Below are positions 11,297 to 20,603 of a stretch of 64,000 nt of DNA, in pieces. Location of the stretch: NCBI RefSeq assembly GCF_017183135.1, contig NZ_JADDXW010000004.1:62001-126000 (forward strand), given 5' to 3'. The number at the start of each line of letters is the position of its first letter. The first letter of the stretch is position 1. The translations under genes were made by a program, and so were the position numbers. Below the pieces are notes generated by a model, which saw only the letters and a list, made by a program, of their open reading frames with translations, ran no database searches and was not told the DNA's origin. This DNA is from Aurantimonas marina (GTDB lineage Bacteria > Pseudomonadota > Alphaproteobacteria > Rhizobiales > Rhizobiaceae).

Positions 11297-12271
11297 ATGG
11301 TCACCGTGCTCGATAACCGCCTGCCGGCCGGGGGGGCTCCCCGGCCGCGGCATCCCGAAAAAGCCCATCGTCCGGATCAGGCGGCTAGTCTGAAGAAGCC
11401 GGACTGGATACGCGTCAAGGCGCCTGTGTCCAAGGGCTATTACGAAACCCGCGAAATTACCCGTTCAAATAATCTCGTGACGGTCTGCGAGGAGGCTGGC
11501 TGCCCCAATATCGGGGGTTGCTGGGAAAAGAAGCACGCGAGCTTCATGATCATGGGCGGGATCTGTACCCGGGCCTGTGCTTTCTGCAATGTCGCGACCG
11601 GTTTGCCGAAGGCGCTGGACGAAAGCGAACCGGAGAGCGTTGGCCGCGCCGTTGCGGCGATGGGACTGGCCCATGTCGTTATCACCTCAGTCGATCGCGA
11701 CGATCTGCCCGACGGGGGCGCGGAACACTTCGTCAAGACGATCCGCGCCATCCGCGCCATCGCGCCGGGAACGACGATCGAGATTCTGACGCCGGATTTC
11801 CTGCGCAAGCCGGGCGCGCTCGAAGCGGTGGTGGCCGCCAAGCCCGACGTCTTCAACCACAATCTGGAAACGGTGCCGTCGAACTATCTGACCGTTCGGC
11901 CTGGAGCCCGCTATTTCCATTCGATCCGGCTCTTGCAGCGGGTCAAGGAACTCGATCCGACGATGTTCACCAAATCGGGCATCATGGTCGGCCTCGGCGA
12001 GGAAAGGAACGAGGTACTGCAACTGATGGACGACCTGCGGACCGCCGACGTCGATTTCCTCACCATCGGGCAATATCTGCAGCCGACGAAAAAACATCAC
12101 GCTGTGATGCGCTTCGTGACTCCGGAAGAGTTCGCGTCCTTTGAGACTGTGGCCCTGTCCAAAGGCTTCCTCGTTGTCGCGTCCAGTCCGCTGACCCGCT
12201 CGTCGCATCATGCCGGAGAAGATTTCGACCGGCTCAAAGCGGCGCGTCTTGCCCGCGAGGCCGCAGCCTAA
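11297..12271 (+). CDS. lipA: Lipoyl synthase
   Basis: This radical-SAM enzyme inserts two sulfurs into protein-bound octanoyl groups, making the cofactor needed by the PdhB and PdhC lipoyl domains encoded upstream. The 324 residues contain the auxiliary cluster cysteines in [14 protein letters not shown] and the radical-SAM triad in [13 protein letters not shown]. Further conserved stretches are [27 protein letters not shown] and [13 protein letters not shown]. The C-terminal [11 protein letters not shown] holds the conserved arginine-serine segment. A Pro/Arg-rich N-terminal extension is normal for the family. The COQ10-like gene follows 12 bases later. Confidence 0.97.
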   Translation: MVTVLDNRLPAGGAPRPRHPEKAHRPDQAASLKKPDWIRVKAPVSKGYYETREITRSNNLVTVCEEAGCPNIGGCWEKKHASFMIMGGICTRACAFCNVATGLPKALDESEPESVGRAVAAMGLAHVVITSVDRDDLPDGGAEHFVKTIRAIRAIAPGTTIEILTPDFLRKPGALEAVVAAKPDVFNHNLETVPSNYLTVRPGARYFHSIRLLQRVKELDPTMFTKSGIMVGLGEERNEVLQLMDDLRTADVDFLTIGQYLQPTKKHHAVMRFVTPEEFASFETVALSKGFLVVASSPLTRSSHHAGEDFDRLKAARLAREAAA

Positions 12272-12283
12272 TATTGCGGGATC

Positions 12284-12766
12284 ATGGCAAAGTTCGAAAC
12301 GACGCGCCATGTGCGCCATAGCCCCGACGAAATGTTCGCGCTTGTCGCGGATGTTGAGACATATCCGGAATTCCTGCCGCTCTGCCAGCAGCTGATCGTT
12401 CGCTCGCGACGCGAAAAGGACGGCAAGACCTTGCTCGTGGCCGATATGACGGTCGCTTACAAGATGGTTCGGGAAACATTCTCGACCCAGGTCTTGCTCA
12501 AGCCCGCCGAACGCCGGATCGACGTCAAATATGTCGACGGACCGTTCCGCTATCTCGACAATCGCTGGAACTTCAAGACGGCCAGAGACGGCGGCTGCGA
12601 CGTGAATTTCTTCATCGATTACGAATTCAAGAGCCGGACACTCGGCCTTTTGATGGGATCGATGTTCGACTATGCCTTTCGCCGGTTCGCCGCAGCATTC
12701 GAGGAGCGCGCCGATGCAATCTATGGTCTCGATACCCGCGCGGCCGATTCTCAGCAGGTCGGCTGA
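12284..12766 (+). CDS. COQ10/RatA-type SRPBCC protein (ubiquinone-binding)
   Basis: This 160-residue START-fold protein is homologous to mitochondrial Coq10 and bacterial RatA. Characteristic segments are the N-terminal HSPDEMFALVADVETYPEFLPLC, VADMTVAYKMVRETFSTQV, and YVDGPFRYLDNRWNF. Alphaproteobacterial members are thought to bind ubiquinone and assist respiration; the ribosome-toxin role described for E. coli RatA is not evident from sequence. It follows lipA closely and probably shares its transcript. Its 3' end overlaps the convergent cinA-type gene by 16 bases. Confidence 0.9.
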   Translation: MAKFETTRHVRHSPDEMFALVADVETYPEFLPLCQQLIVRSRREKDGKTLLVADMTVAYKMVRETFSTQVLLKPAERRIDVKYVDGPFRYLDNRWNFKTARDGGCDVNFFIDYEFKSRTLGLLMGSMFDYAFRRFAAAFEERADAIYGLDTRAADSQQVG

Positions 12767-13260
12767 TCTCTCACCGCTTCCAGCAACAGATCGAGCCCGA
12801 CGCAGACGCTGGCACTCCGGATCGCGGCGCGGCCAAGGTCGCCGAAGCGCATCTCGACATGAATATCGTCGCGAGGGCTCGCGCAGGCGAAGTGGACGAG
12901 GCCGACGGGCTTTGTCGCCGAACCGCCACCCGGGCCGGCGATGCCAGTAACGGATATGGCGACATCCGCGTTGGAGGCCCGCAAGGCGCCGCCGGCCATC
13001 TGCCGGGCCACGGCTTCCGACACGGCACCGTCGGCCATCAGACTTGCCGGATCAACACCAACCATCGCGATTTTAGCTTCGTTCGAGTAGGTCACGAACC
13101 CGCGTTCGAAAGCAGCCGAAGACCCGGCGATATCCGTCAGTGCCGCCGCGATCATCCCGCCCGTGCAGGACTCGGCAGTGGCGATCTTCAGGCCGAGCGC
13201 AGCGTAGGCCTCGATGACCCTGCGAGCCTTGTCGGCGTTCTCGTCCGCCTTTTCCGTCAC
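12751..13260 (-). CDS. pncC: CinA C-terminal family protein (nicotinamide-nucleotide amidohydrolase)
   Basis: The 169-residue stand-alone CinA C-terminal domain hydrolyses nicotinamide mononucleotide to nicotinate mononucleotide in NAD salvage. It shows [21 protein letters not shown] with the active-site serine region, FVTYSNEAK and [21 protein letters not shown]. The GTG start at 13260 overlaps the ispDF stop (GTGA), which fits the family N-terminus and indicates coupling. The open frame continues upstream, but that part is antisense-like sequence over ispDF. pncA, another deamidase of NAD salvage, is at 58.7 kb. Confidence 0.9.
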   Translation of the reverse strand: MTEKADENADKARRVIEAYAALGLKIATAESCTGGMIAAALTDIAGSSAAFERGFVTYSNEAKIAMVGVDPASLMADGAVSEAVARQMAGGALRASNADVAISVTGIAGPGGGSATKPVGLVHFACASPRDDIHVEMRFGDLGRAAIRSASVCVGLDLLLEAVRDQPTC

Positions 13261-14450
13261 GCGTTTTCTCCGTAGGCGACGCTCGCCGTGGCGATCGCCG
13301 CGATGCCCTCCTGTCGCCCGACGAAACCGATCGTTTCGTTGGTCGTCGCCTTGACCGATATCCGGTCGAGGTCGATCCCGGTCATCTTCGCGATCGCCTG
13401 CCGCATCGTCTCGCGATGCGGCGCGATCTTCGGCGCCTCGCAGATCAGCGACACATCGGCATTCATGATCCGTCCGCCCTTTACACGGACGATTTCCACA
13501 GCCTTGGCGACGAAGAGATGCGACGGCGCACCGCGCCATTGGGGATCGCTCGGTGGGAAATGGTCGCCGATGTCGCCCGCCCCGCAAGTGGCGAGCAAGG
13601 CGTCGGTAAGCGCGTGCAACCCGACATCGGCATCGGAATGTCCGGACAGTGCGCGATCATGGGCGATCCGCACGCCGCACAGGGTCACATGGTCGCCATC
13701 GACCAGCCGGTGGACGTCATAGCCATTGCCGGTTCTGACATCGATCATGCCCTGGGCACCCCTCAATCGTTCATCTGCCAGGGCGATATCACGCGCGGTC
13801 GTCAGTTTCACATTGTCGGGCGAGCCGCCGACGAGTCGCACGACAAGCCCGGCCCATTCGGCGATCGAGGCGTCGTCGGTGAAATCGGTGCGGCCGGACC
13901 GGGCCGCCCGTTCGTGCGCGTCGCGGATCGGGACGAAATGAAAGCCCTGCGGCGTCTGGGCGGCAAAGAGTTGCCGCCGGTCGACCGTCGCGGCGATCAG
14001 GCCGGTCTCGGCGCCAAGTTTCAGGGTGTCGGCGACGGGCAGCGCCGGGATGGCACCGGCAATATCGGAAAGAGCCGCCAGCGTCCGGTCGATCAGCGCC
14101 GCGTCGACGAAAGGCCGGACGGCATCGTGGATGAGCACTCGATCCGGCGGGGTCTCGGCCAGAGCAGCCAGTCCAAGACGGACCGATTCCTGGCGCGTCG
14201 GACCGCCGATGACGATTTGCAGGTCGTCACTGCCATCGGTCCCGAGAGCCTTGCGCAGCAGGTCTGTGTCGTCGGGGTGGATGACCAGAACGACGCGATC
14301 GATAGCTGGATGCGAACGCAGTCTGTCGAGGGTCCAGGCCAGAACGGGTCGTCCTGCGATGCAGCGGTATTGTTTCGGCCCTTCATGGGATTGGCCGGCC
14401 CGTTCGCCGCGCCCCGCAGCGACGACGACCGCCGCGACAGTGGATTTCAT
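13257..14450 (-). CDS. ispDF: Bifunctional IspD/IspF (MEP isoprenoid pathway)
   Basis: One 397-residue polypeptide combines 2-C-methyl-D-erythritol 4-phosphate cytidylyltransferase (about 1-230) with 2-C-methyl-D-erythritol 2,4-cyclodiphosphate synthase (about 235-397). The IspD part begins with the nucleotide-binding [12 protein letters not shown] and has [12 protein letters not shown]. The IspF part shows [28 protein letters not shown] with zinc ligands, and [17 protein letters not shown] near the C-terminus. The fusion is typical of alphaproteobacteria. It starts 108 bases from the divergent dusB gene. Confidence 0.96.
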   Translation of the reverse strand: MKSTVAAVVVAAGRGERAGQSHEGPKQYRCIAGRPVLAWTLDRLRSHPAIDRVVLVIHPDDTDLLRKALGTDGSDDLQIVIGGPTRQESVRLGLAALAETPPDRVLIHDAVRPFVDAALIDRTLAALSDIAGAIPALPVADTLKLGAETGLIAATVDRRQLFAAQTPQGFHFVPIRDAHERAARSGRTDFTDDASIAEWAGLVVRLVGGSPDNVKLTTARDIALADERLRGAQGMIDVRTGNGYDVHRLVDGDHVTLCGVRIAHDRALSGHSDADVGLHALTDALLATCGAGDIGDHFPPSDPQWRGAPSHLFVAKAVEIVRVKGGRIMNADVSLICEAPKIAPHRETMRQAIAKMTGIDLDRISVKATTNETIGFVGRQEGIAAIATASVAYGENA

Positions 14451-14520
14451 TCTGGCGATCCCTCCCTTGTGTCGTCCCAGTCTGGATCACAGATGAGAAT
14501 GACTTCGCAAGTGCAATATG

Positions 14521-14549
14521 CTTGTCATTTGAGCACGCCTCGATAAAGT
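14521..14549 (+). promoter_or_regulatory. Possible promoter upstream of dusB-ntrBC
   Basis: CTTGTC (14521-14526) and TAAAGT (14544-14549) are 17 bases apart in the ispDF/dusB divergent gap. If used, transcription would begin only a few bases before the annotated dusB ATG. That would give a nearly leaderless message or mean the real start is further in. Support is moderate. Confidence 0.35.
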
Positions 14550-14558
14550 GCAGTCCTA

Positions 14559-15659
14559 ATGATGCGAGAATCGACCCATCCTGGAAAGAGCTCCGAAACC
14601 GGCGCTTCGCGGGCCCATCCGCACGGTCTCGATCAACCGCTGTCGGTTGGGCTGAACCGCTTGGGAAACCGCGTCTTCCTGGCGCCTTTGTCAGGCGTTT
14701 CCGACGTTCCATTACGCCGCCTCGCGCGCCGATTCGGCGCCGGGCTAGTTGTATCCGAAATGGTCGCCAGCGGCGAATTCGTCAAAGGTTGCGACGCGAG
14801 TGCGATGCGGGCGATGCGGGACGGATCGGGCACCCACGCCGTCCAGCTCGCCGGCCGCGATCCGAAGTGGATGCGCCAGGCAGCCGAACGGCTGGTGCAC
14901 CTCGGCGCCGACATCGTCGACATCAACATGGGCTGTCCGGCGAAAAAAGTCGTCGGCGGATTGTCTGGCTCGGCGCTGATGCGCGAACCTGATCTCGCCT
15001 TGCGGATTGTCGAAGCGACGGTCGCCGGTGCCGGCGATGTTCCGGTGACGTTGAAGATGCGGCTCGGTTGGGATCGCGCCTCGATCAACGCTCCTGAACT
15101 TGCGGCGAGGGCCGAGGCGGCGGGCGTGCGGATGATAACCGTGCATGGGCGAACCCGCGCCGATTTCTATGACGGAAAAGCCGACTGGCCGGCGATCGCG
15201 GCAGTGCGGGACGCTGTCACCGTGCCGGTCGTCGCCAATGGCGACCTCACCCATTCGCATCAACTGGAACCGATGCTGACATCGAGCCGGGCCGATGCCG
15301 TCATGGTCGGTCGCGGGGCGCAGGGACGGCCCTGGCTGCCGGGACTTCTCGCCGGCAGGGTCGGCTTGAAGGACCTGTCCGCCATCCGCCTGTTCGATCT
15401 CGTCGAGGAGCACTACGATATGATGCTGGCCCACTACGGCTTGAAGGTCGGCGTCCGCCATGCGCGCAAGCATCTGGGCTGGTACCTCGACCGTTTCGGC
15501 GCCGGCGTCGGACCGATCCCGGCGGCGGATAGAGCGTCGGTCATGGCGGGCCGTGAACCGGCGGCTATCGTCGTCTGTCTGCGGCGCCTGTTTGGCGACG
15601 CCCGCCTGTCCGATGTGGAGCCGATCGTCCAGCATGATTTCCTACGCGATGCGGCCTGA
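14559..15659 (+). CDS. dusB: tRNA-dihydrouridine synthase (DusB / NifR3 family)
   Basis: This FMN enzyme reduces uridines in tRNA D-loops. The 366 residues show FLAPLSGVSDVPLRRLARRFGAGL, the catalytic-cysteine motif NMGCPAKKV, KMRLGWD and VHGRTRADFYDG. The phosphate-binding segment VVANGDLTHSHQL comes next, then VMVGRGAQGRPWL. About 33 residues precede the core, somewhat more than usual, so the start could be internal, but no better in-frame ATG or GTG exists. It lies three bases before ntrB, the arrangement that gave the family its old name nifR3, and is probably in one operon with ntrBC. Confidence 0.93.
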   Translation: MMRESTHPGKSSETGASRAHPHGLDQPLSVGLNRLGNRVFLAPLSGVSDVPLRRLARRFGAGLVVSEMVASGEFVKGCDASAMRAMRDGSGTHAVQLAGRDPKWMRQAAERLVHLGADIVDINMGCPAKKVVGGLSGSALMREPDLALRIVEATVAGAGDVPVTLKMRLGWDRASINAPELAARAEAAGVRMITVHGRTRADFYDGKADWPAIAAVRDAVTVPVVANGDLTHSHQLEPMLTSSRADAVMVGRGAQGRPWLPGLLAGRVGLKDLSAIRLFDLVEEHYDMMLAHYGLKVGVRHARKHLGWYLDRFGAGVGPIPAADRASVMAGREPAAIVVCLRRLFGDARLSDVEPIVQHDFLRDAA

Positions 15660-15662
15660 CCT

Positions 15663-16805
15663 GTGACAATCCCACTTGAATCCCCGGCTGTTGCGTCGGA
15701 ACACACGCGCATCCTGAATGCCTTGCCGCATCCCGTCGTCGTTCTCGATAGCGATGGACATTTTCGGTTCGCCAATTCCGATGCCGAGCAGTTCTTTTCG
15801 GCCGGTATGGCCAGTCTCGCCAAGCGGCGGATCCAGGACTTCGTGCCGGGGGATAGCCCGCTCTTCGCGCTGATCGAGCAGGTCCGGCAGCAGCAGGGGC
15901 GGATTAGCGAATACCGCGTCGACCTTTCCTCGCCGCGTCTTGGCGGCGAACGCCTGGTGGATCTGTACGTCTCGAACCTGCCGGACGAGTCCGATCTCGT
16001 CGTGGTAATGATCCAGCTGCGCTCCATTGCCGAGAAGATGGACCGCCAGCTAACCCACCGATCCGCCGCGCGGTCGGTTACCGGGCTGGCGGCCATGCTG
16101 GCCCATGAAATCCGTAACCCGCTATCCGGGATCAAGGGCGCGGCCCAACTTCTGGCTACTTCAGCCAGCGACGATGACCGAGGATTGACCCGGCTGATCC
16201 AGGAGGAGAGCGATCGGATCGTCAAGCTGGTCGACCGGATGGAGGTGTTCTCCGACCAGCGGCCGATCGAGCGATCGGCGGTGAACATCCATTCAGTCCT
16301 GGAGCATGTGAAGATGCTCGGCAAAAGCGGCTTTGCCCGGGACATCAAGATCGCCGAACTTTACGACCCGTCGCTGCCGGCGGTCCTGGCCAATCGGGAT
16401 CAGCTCGTACAGGTTTTCCTCAATCTGCTGAAGAATGCGGCGGAAGCCGTGGGGGATCGTGACGGCGGCGAAATTCGCCTTTGGACCGCTTTCAAGCCCG
16501 GCGTCCGCCTTTCGGTTCCCGGTACCAAGGACCGCGTCACCCTACCGTTGGAGTTCGCCGTTGAGGACAACGGCGCCGGTGTGCCGGAGGACATCCGCCA
16601 GCACATCTTTGATCCCTTCGTGACGACCAAGCCGAGTGGCTCCGGTCTTGGACTTGCGCTTGTCGCGAAGATCGTCGGCGATCATGGCGGGGTCATCGAA
16701 TGCGCGTCGCAGCCCGGGCACACGATCTTCCGCGTACTGATGCCTGCCTGGCGTGAAGCGCGAACTCCCGACGAGCCTGATCTGCTTGTCGGGACGGAAA
16801 TCTGA
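15663..16805 (+). CDS. ntrB: Nitrogen regulation sensor histidine kinase NtrB
   Basis: This soluble 380-residue kinase/phosphatase normally senses nitrogen status through PII and controls NtrC. An N-terminal PAS domain (about 15-125) precedes the HisKA dimerisation region with [19 protein letters not shown] (phospho-accepting His). The ATPase domain follows with the N-box [19 protein letters not shown], and [18 protein letters not shown]. No membrane segment is present. The start is GTG, three bases after the dusB stop. ntrC begins 10 bases downstream. Confidence 0.95.
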   Translation: MTIPLESPAVASEHTRILNALPHPVVVLDSDGHFRFANSDAEQFFSAGMASLAKRRIQDFVPGDSPLFALIEQVRQQQGRISEYRVDLSSPRLGGERLVDLYVSNLPDESDLVVVMIQLRSIAEKMDRQLTHRSAARSVTGLAAMLAHEIRNPLSGIKGAAQLLATSASDDDRGLTRLIQEESDRIVKLVDRMEVFSDQRPIERSAVNIHSVLEHVKMLGKSGFARDIKIAELYDPSLPAVLANRDQLVQVFLNLLKNAAEAVGDRDGGEIRLWTAFKPGVRLSVPGTKDRVTLPLEFAVEDNGAGVPEDIRQHIFDPFVTTKPSGSGLGLALVAKIVGDHGGVIECASQPGHTIFRVLMPAWREARTPDEPDLLVGTEI

Positions 16806-16815
16806 GGACACGAGA

Positions 16816-18261
16816 ATGAGTATGCAGATCCTCGTCGCCGACGACGACTCCGCGATCCGCACGGTGGTCTCGCAGGCCCTGATGCGCGCCGGCTTCGAGG
16901 TGCGCGTCACTTCGAACATTGCGACGCTATGGCGGTGGATTTCCGCGGGCGAGGGCGATCTCATCATCACCGATGTTCTCATGCCCGACGGCAACGCCTT
17001 TGACACGCTGCCGCGAATCAAGAACTCGCGACCGGACCTTCCGGTGATCGTCATGAGTGCACAGAACACGTTCATGACGGCGATCAAGGCGTCGGAGAAG
17101 GGCGCCTATGACTACATTCCCAAGCCCTTCGACCTGACCGAACTGGTCGCGATCGTGCGCCGCGCGCTGTCCGAGCCAAGGCCCGGTGCCAAGACGGGCG
17201 CGCCGGAGGACATCCAGGACTCGATGCCGCTGGTGGGCCGTTCGCCGGCGATGCAGGACATCTACCGCGCGCTCGCCCGGATGATGCAGACCGATCTCAC
17301 GGTGACGATCACGGGGGAATCGGGCACCGGCAAGGAGCTCGTCGCCCGCGCGCTTCACGACTATGGACGGCGGCGCAAGGGACCGTTCGTCGCCATCAAC
17401 ATGGCGGCCATTCCGCGCGAGTTGATTGAATCCGAGCTTTTCGGTCATGAGAAGGGCGCCTTTACCGGCGCGCAGGCGCGCACCAGCGGCCGTTTCGAGC
17501 AAGCCGAGGGTGGAACGCTGTTTCTCGACGAGATCGGCGACATGCCGATGGAAGCGCAGACCCGACTTTTGCGGGTGCTCCAGCAGGGTGAATACACCGT
17601 TGTCGGAGGGCGCACGCCGATCGCCACCGACGTGCGCATCGTGGCTGCCACCAATAAGGATCTGCGCCAATTGATCGGCCGCGGGCTGTTTCGCGAGGAC
17701 CTGTTCTACCGGCTAAACGTCGTGCCCCTGCGGCTGCCGCCGATGCGCGAGCGCATCGAGGATCTGGGTGATCTCGCAAGACATTTCTTCGCGCAGGCCG
17801 AAAAAGAGGGGCTGCCGCGAAAGACGCTGAGCCAGGGTGCGCTCGACGTCATGCGCCGCTACCCTTGGCCTGGAAACGTTCGGGAACTCGAAAACCTTGT
17901 TCGTCGCCTGTCCGCGCTCTACCCGCAAGACGAGATATCGGCCGAATTAGTCGAACACGAACTGTCCAATGATGCCCCCAGCTCTCCGGCTACCGACAGC
18001 GATGGCGGCAGGCCGATCGATCTCAGCGCGGCCGTGGAACGATATCTCAGTGATTATTTCGGCTCGTTCGGAGACGGTCTGCCCCCGCCTGGTCTGCATG
18101 AGCGGATCTTGCGAGACGTGGAATATCCGCTGATCGCGGCAGCTCTCGCGGCGACACGTGGAAACCAGGTGCGAGCGGCCGATCTGTTGGGCGTCAACCG
18201 AAATACCCTGCGTAAGAAAATTCGCGACCTCGATATTTCGGTCGTCCGTTCGATTAGATAG
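16816..18261 (+). CDS. ntrC: Nitrogen regulation response regulator NtrC (sigma-54 activator)
   Basis: The 481-residue activator has a receiver domain (DDDSAIRTV, phospho-acceptor in ITDVLMPDG), an AAA+ domain (about 140-375) and a C-terminal Fis-type helix-turn-helix. The AAA+ part contains Walker A GESGTGKE, the sigma-54-contacting GAFTGA in [19 protein letters not shown], Walker [13 protein letters not shown], and the arginine finger region [14 protein letters not shown]. The DNA-binding end reads [29 protein letters not shown]. The ATG at 16816 is preferred; a second ATG lies two codons later. Confidence 0.96.
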   Translation: MSMQILVADDDSAIRTVVSQALMRAGFEVRVTSNIATLWRWISAGEGDLIITDVLMPDGNAFDTLPRIKNSRPDLPVIVMSAQNTFMTAIKASEKGAYDYIPKPFDLTELVAIVRRALSEPRPGAKTGAPEDIQDSMPLVGRSPAMQDIYRALARMMQTDLTVTITGESGTGKELVARALHDYGRRRKGPFVAINMAAIPRELIESELFGHEKGAFTGAQARTSGRFEQAEGGTLFLDEIGDMPMEAQTRLLRVLQQGEYTVVGGRTPIATDVRIVAATNKDLRQLIGRGLFREDLFYRLNVVPLRLPPMRERIEDLGDLARHFFAQAEKEGLPRKTLSQGALDVMRRYPWPGNVRELENLVRRLSALYPQDEISAELVEHELSNDAPSSPATDSDGGRPIDLSAAVERYLSDYFGSFGDGLPPPGLHERILRDVEYPLIAAALAATRGNQVRAADLLGVNRNTLRKKIRDLDISVVRSIR

Positions 18262-18341
18262 CTGGATATCTCCTGTTTTTCGTTGCAGATTAGACACAAT
18301 CCGTTGCGGCGTAGCAACGTGATCCTCATTTGCGGCGAACC

Positions 18342-20603
18342 ATGACGTCTCACCCGATGCAAACAGAAAGCGAGGTCCCGTTCCTCTTGGAGCGGCGGCG
18401 CTTTATGCTCGTTCCTGGCCTCCTGGCTGTGGTCGGAGCGCTGGTGACGGGCGCGATCTCGTTTGTCGTCCTCATGGGACTGACGCCGATTGCCCCGACG
18501 GACACCATTGTGACGATCGCGACCGTCGTGAACGGCGCCTTCGTGCTGATCCTATGCCTTTTGATCGGTCGGGAAGTCATGCGCATGGTCCGGGCGCGGC
18601 GGCAGGGAAAGGCCGCATCGCGTCTGCACGTGCGCATCGTCGCGCTGTTCTCCATCGTCGCCGCAGTGCCTGCGCTGCTGGTGGCTATCGTGGCCGGGAT
18701 CACGCTCGATCTCGGCCTGGATCGCTGGTTCGAGATTCGCACCCGCACGATCGTAGAATCCTCGATCAGCGTGGCGCGAGCCTATGTCAACGAGAATGCC
18801 CGCAACCTCCAGGGCTCGACTCTTTCGATGGCCTACGATTTGGACCAGCAACGTCGGTTGTTCGGTCTCGATCCGACCGGCTTTCAGAATCTGATGACCG
18901 ATCAGGCCAAGGGACGCTCCCTCTTGGGAGCGCAGCTGTTGCGGCCGGACGGCACACCATTCCTGGAGGCTGACGTCGCGGTCGAGCGGCCGCTTCCTGT
19001 TCCTCCCGCCGACGCACTGAAACAGGCAGCGGAAGGCAATCTCGTCTTTATCCCTCCCGGCGTGACCAACCTTGTTGGCGCGATCATCCAGCTGCGGCAA
19101 ATCCAGAACGCCTATCTCTACACCGTGCGCGCCGTCGATCCCGAGGTGATCGCTGCGTTGCGGCTGATGGAGGAGCGTTCGGCGGAATATTCCAGCCTCC
19201 AGTCCAATCGCTTCGGCCTTCAGGTCGCCTTTGCCCTTTTGTATCTCGGGATCACCCTGATTGTCCTGTTGTCGGCGATCTGGACCGGAATAGGCGTGGC
19301 CGATCGGCTCGTCCGACCGATCCGGATGCTGATGGGCGCTGCCGACGAGGTCAGCGACGGCAATCTGTCCATATCCGTTCCCGTGCGCGCGTCCGACGGC
19401 GACGTCGGATCCCTGTCGAACACGTTCAACAACATGATCCTGCAGCTTCGCAGCCAGCGTTCGGAACTGGTTCACGCCAAGGATGTTATCGACGAACGCC
19501 GCCGCTTCACCGAGGCTGTTCTGTCGGGCGTAACAGTCGGGGTGATCGGTGTGGAACGGGACGGTACGGTGACGATGGTCAATCCGTCGGCCGAGCGCAT
19601 TCTCGATGTGGAATCACAGGGCGTGGTGGGTCGGAATCTCCATGAGACGTTTCCACTCATCGGCAGGATCTACCGCGCCGCGTCGATCTCGTCTCGGCCA
19701 GAGTATCAAGAGGACGTCAAGCTGCGCATCCGCGACCGAGAAAGGACCCTGGCGATCCGGATCACGTCCTCCGAGGCAGCGGAGGGGGCCCAGTGGAGCG
19801 TCGTGACGATCGACGACATCACTGACCTTGTCGAGGCTCAGCGCTCCTCCGCCTGGGCTGATGTTGCCCGTCGCATTGCCCACGAGATCAAAAATCCGCT
19901 GACCCCCATTCAGCTTTCCGCCGAGCGCATCCGGCGCCGTTACGGCAAACGCGTCGAGGATGATCGGGAAGTCTTTGATCGGTGCATCGAGACGATTGTG
20001 CGACAGGTCTCCGACATCGGCCGCATGGTTGACGAATTCTCGACCTTCGCGCGCATGCCGAAGCCGAAGATGGAAGCCAAGGATCTCCGCGAGGCGCTGC
20101 GCGAGGCGGTCTTCATGCGTGAAATGGGCGACCACGGGATCACCTTCGAGGCCGATATTCCAGATCAGCCCATGCTCGGTTCCTATGACATCCGATTGCT
20201 CTCGCAAGCCTTCGGAAATCTGGTGAAGAACGCGGTCGAAGCACTTGAAGCGAACGAGGATGTTGATGGTCGGGTCATCATCCGCGCCGAGCCGGGCCAG
20301 GACCGTCACGTCGTTGAAATCATCGATAACGGCCGTGGATTTCCGCGCGAGGATCGAGATCGTCTGCTTGAGCCCTACATGACGACACGCGAGAAGGGTA
20401 CGGGGCTCGGTCTGGCGATCGTCCGGAAGATTATCGAGGATCACGGCGGAACGATTGCCCTCGACGATGCGCCGGATCAGCCTCAAGGGGCGTTGGTCCG
20501 TATCACCTTGCCGGCGATGGAGACCGCCGTCGAGCCGAACGAAGAAGAGACGGAAGAAAGGACAGGTGAGGCCGATGGCATCGGACATCTTGATCGTCGA
20601 TGA
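18342..20603 (+). CDS. ntrY: Membrane sensor histidine kinase NtrY
   Basis: This large sensor of about 753 residues is the partner of NtrX. It has hydrophobic segments near residues 25-55, 65-85, 105-130 and 290-315, a periplasmic region between the third and fourth, then HAMP (DRLVRPIRMLMGAADEV), PAS (about 385-490), HisKA with RRIAHEIKNPLTPIQLSAER and the ATPase domain with LVKNAVEALEAN, DNGRGFPR and GTGLGLAIVRKI. The start at ATG 18342 is chosen over a TTG 12 bases upstream. A small six-bp hairpin (18302-18319) lies in the 80-base gap after ntrC. The 3' end overlaps ntrX by 29 bases. Confidence 0.95.
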   Translation: MTSHPMQTESEVPFLLERRRFMLVPGLLAVVGALVTGAISFVVLMGLTPIAPTDTIVTIATVVNGAFVLILCLLIGREVMRMVRARRQGKAASRLHVRIVALFSIVAAVPALLVAIVAGITLDLGLDRWFEIRTRTIVESSISVARAYVNENARNLQGSTLSMAYDLDQQRRLFGLDPTGFQNLMTDQAKGRSLLGAQLLRPDGTPFLEADVAVERPLPVPPADALKQAAEGNLVFIPPGVTNLVGAIIQLRQIQNAYLYTVRAVDPEVIAALRLMEERSAEYSSLQSNRFGLQVAFALLYLGITLIVLLSAIWTGIGVADRLVRPIRMLMGAADEVSDGNLSISVPVRASDGDVGSLSNTFNNMILQLRSQRSELVHAKDVIDERRRFTEAVLSGVTVGVIGVERDGTVTMVNPSAERILDVESQGVVGRNLHETFPLIGRIYRAASISSRPEYQEDVKLRIRDRERTLAIRITSSEAAEGAQWSVVTIDDITDLVEAQRSSAWADVARRIAHEIKNPLTPIQLSAERIRRRYGKRVEDDREVFDRCIETIVRQVSDIGRMVDEFSTFARMPKPKMEAKDLREALREAVFMREMGDHGITFEADIPDQPMLGSYDIRLLSQAFGNLVKNAVEALEANEDVDGRVIIRAEPGQDRHVVEIIDNGRGFPREDRDRLLEPYMTTREKGTGLGLAIVRKIIEDHGGTIALDDAPDQPQGALVRITLPAMETAVEPNEEETEERTGEADGIGHLDRR

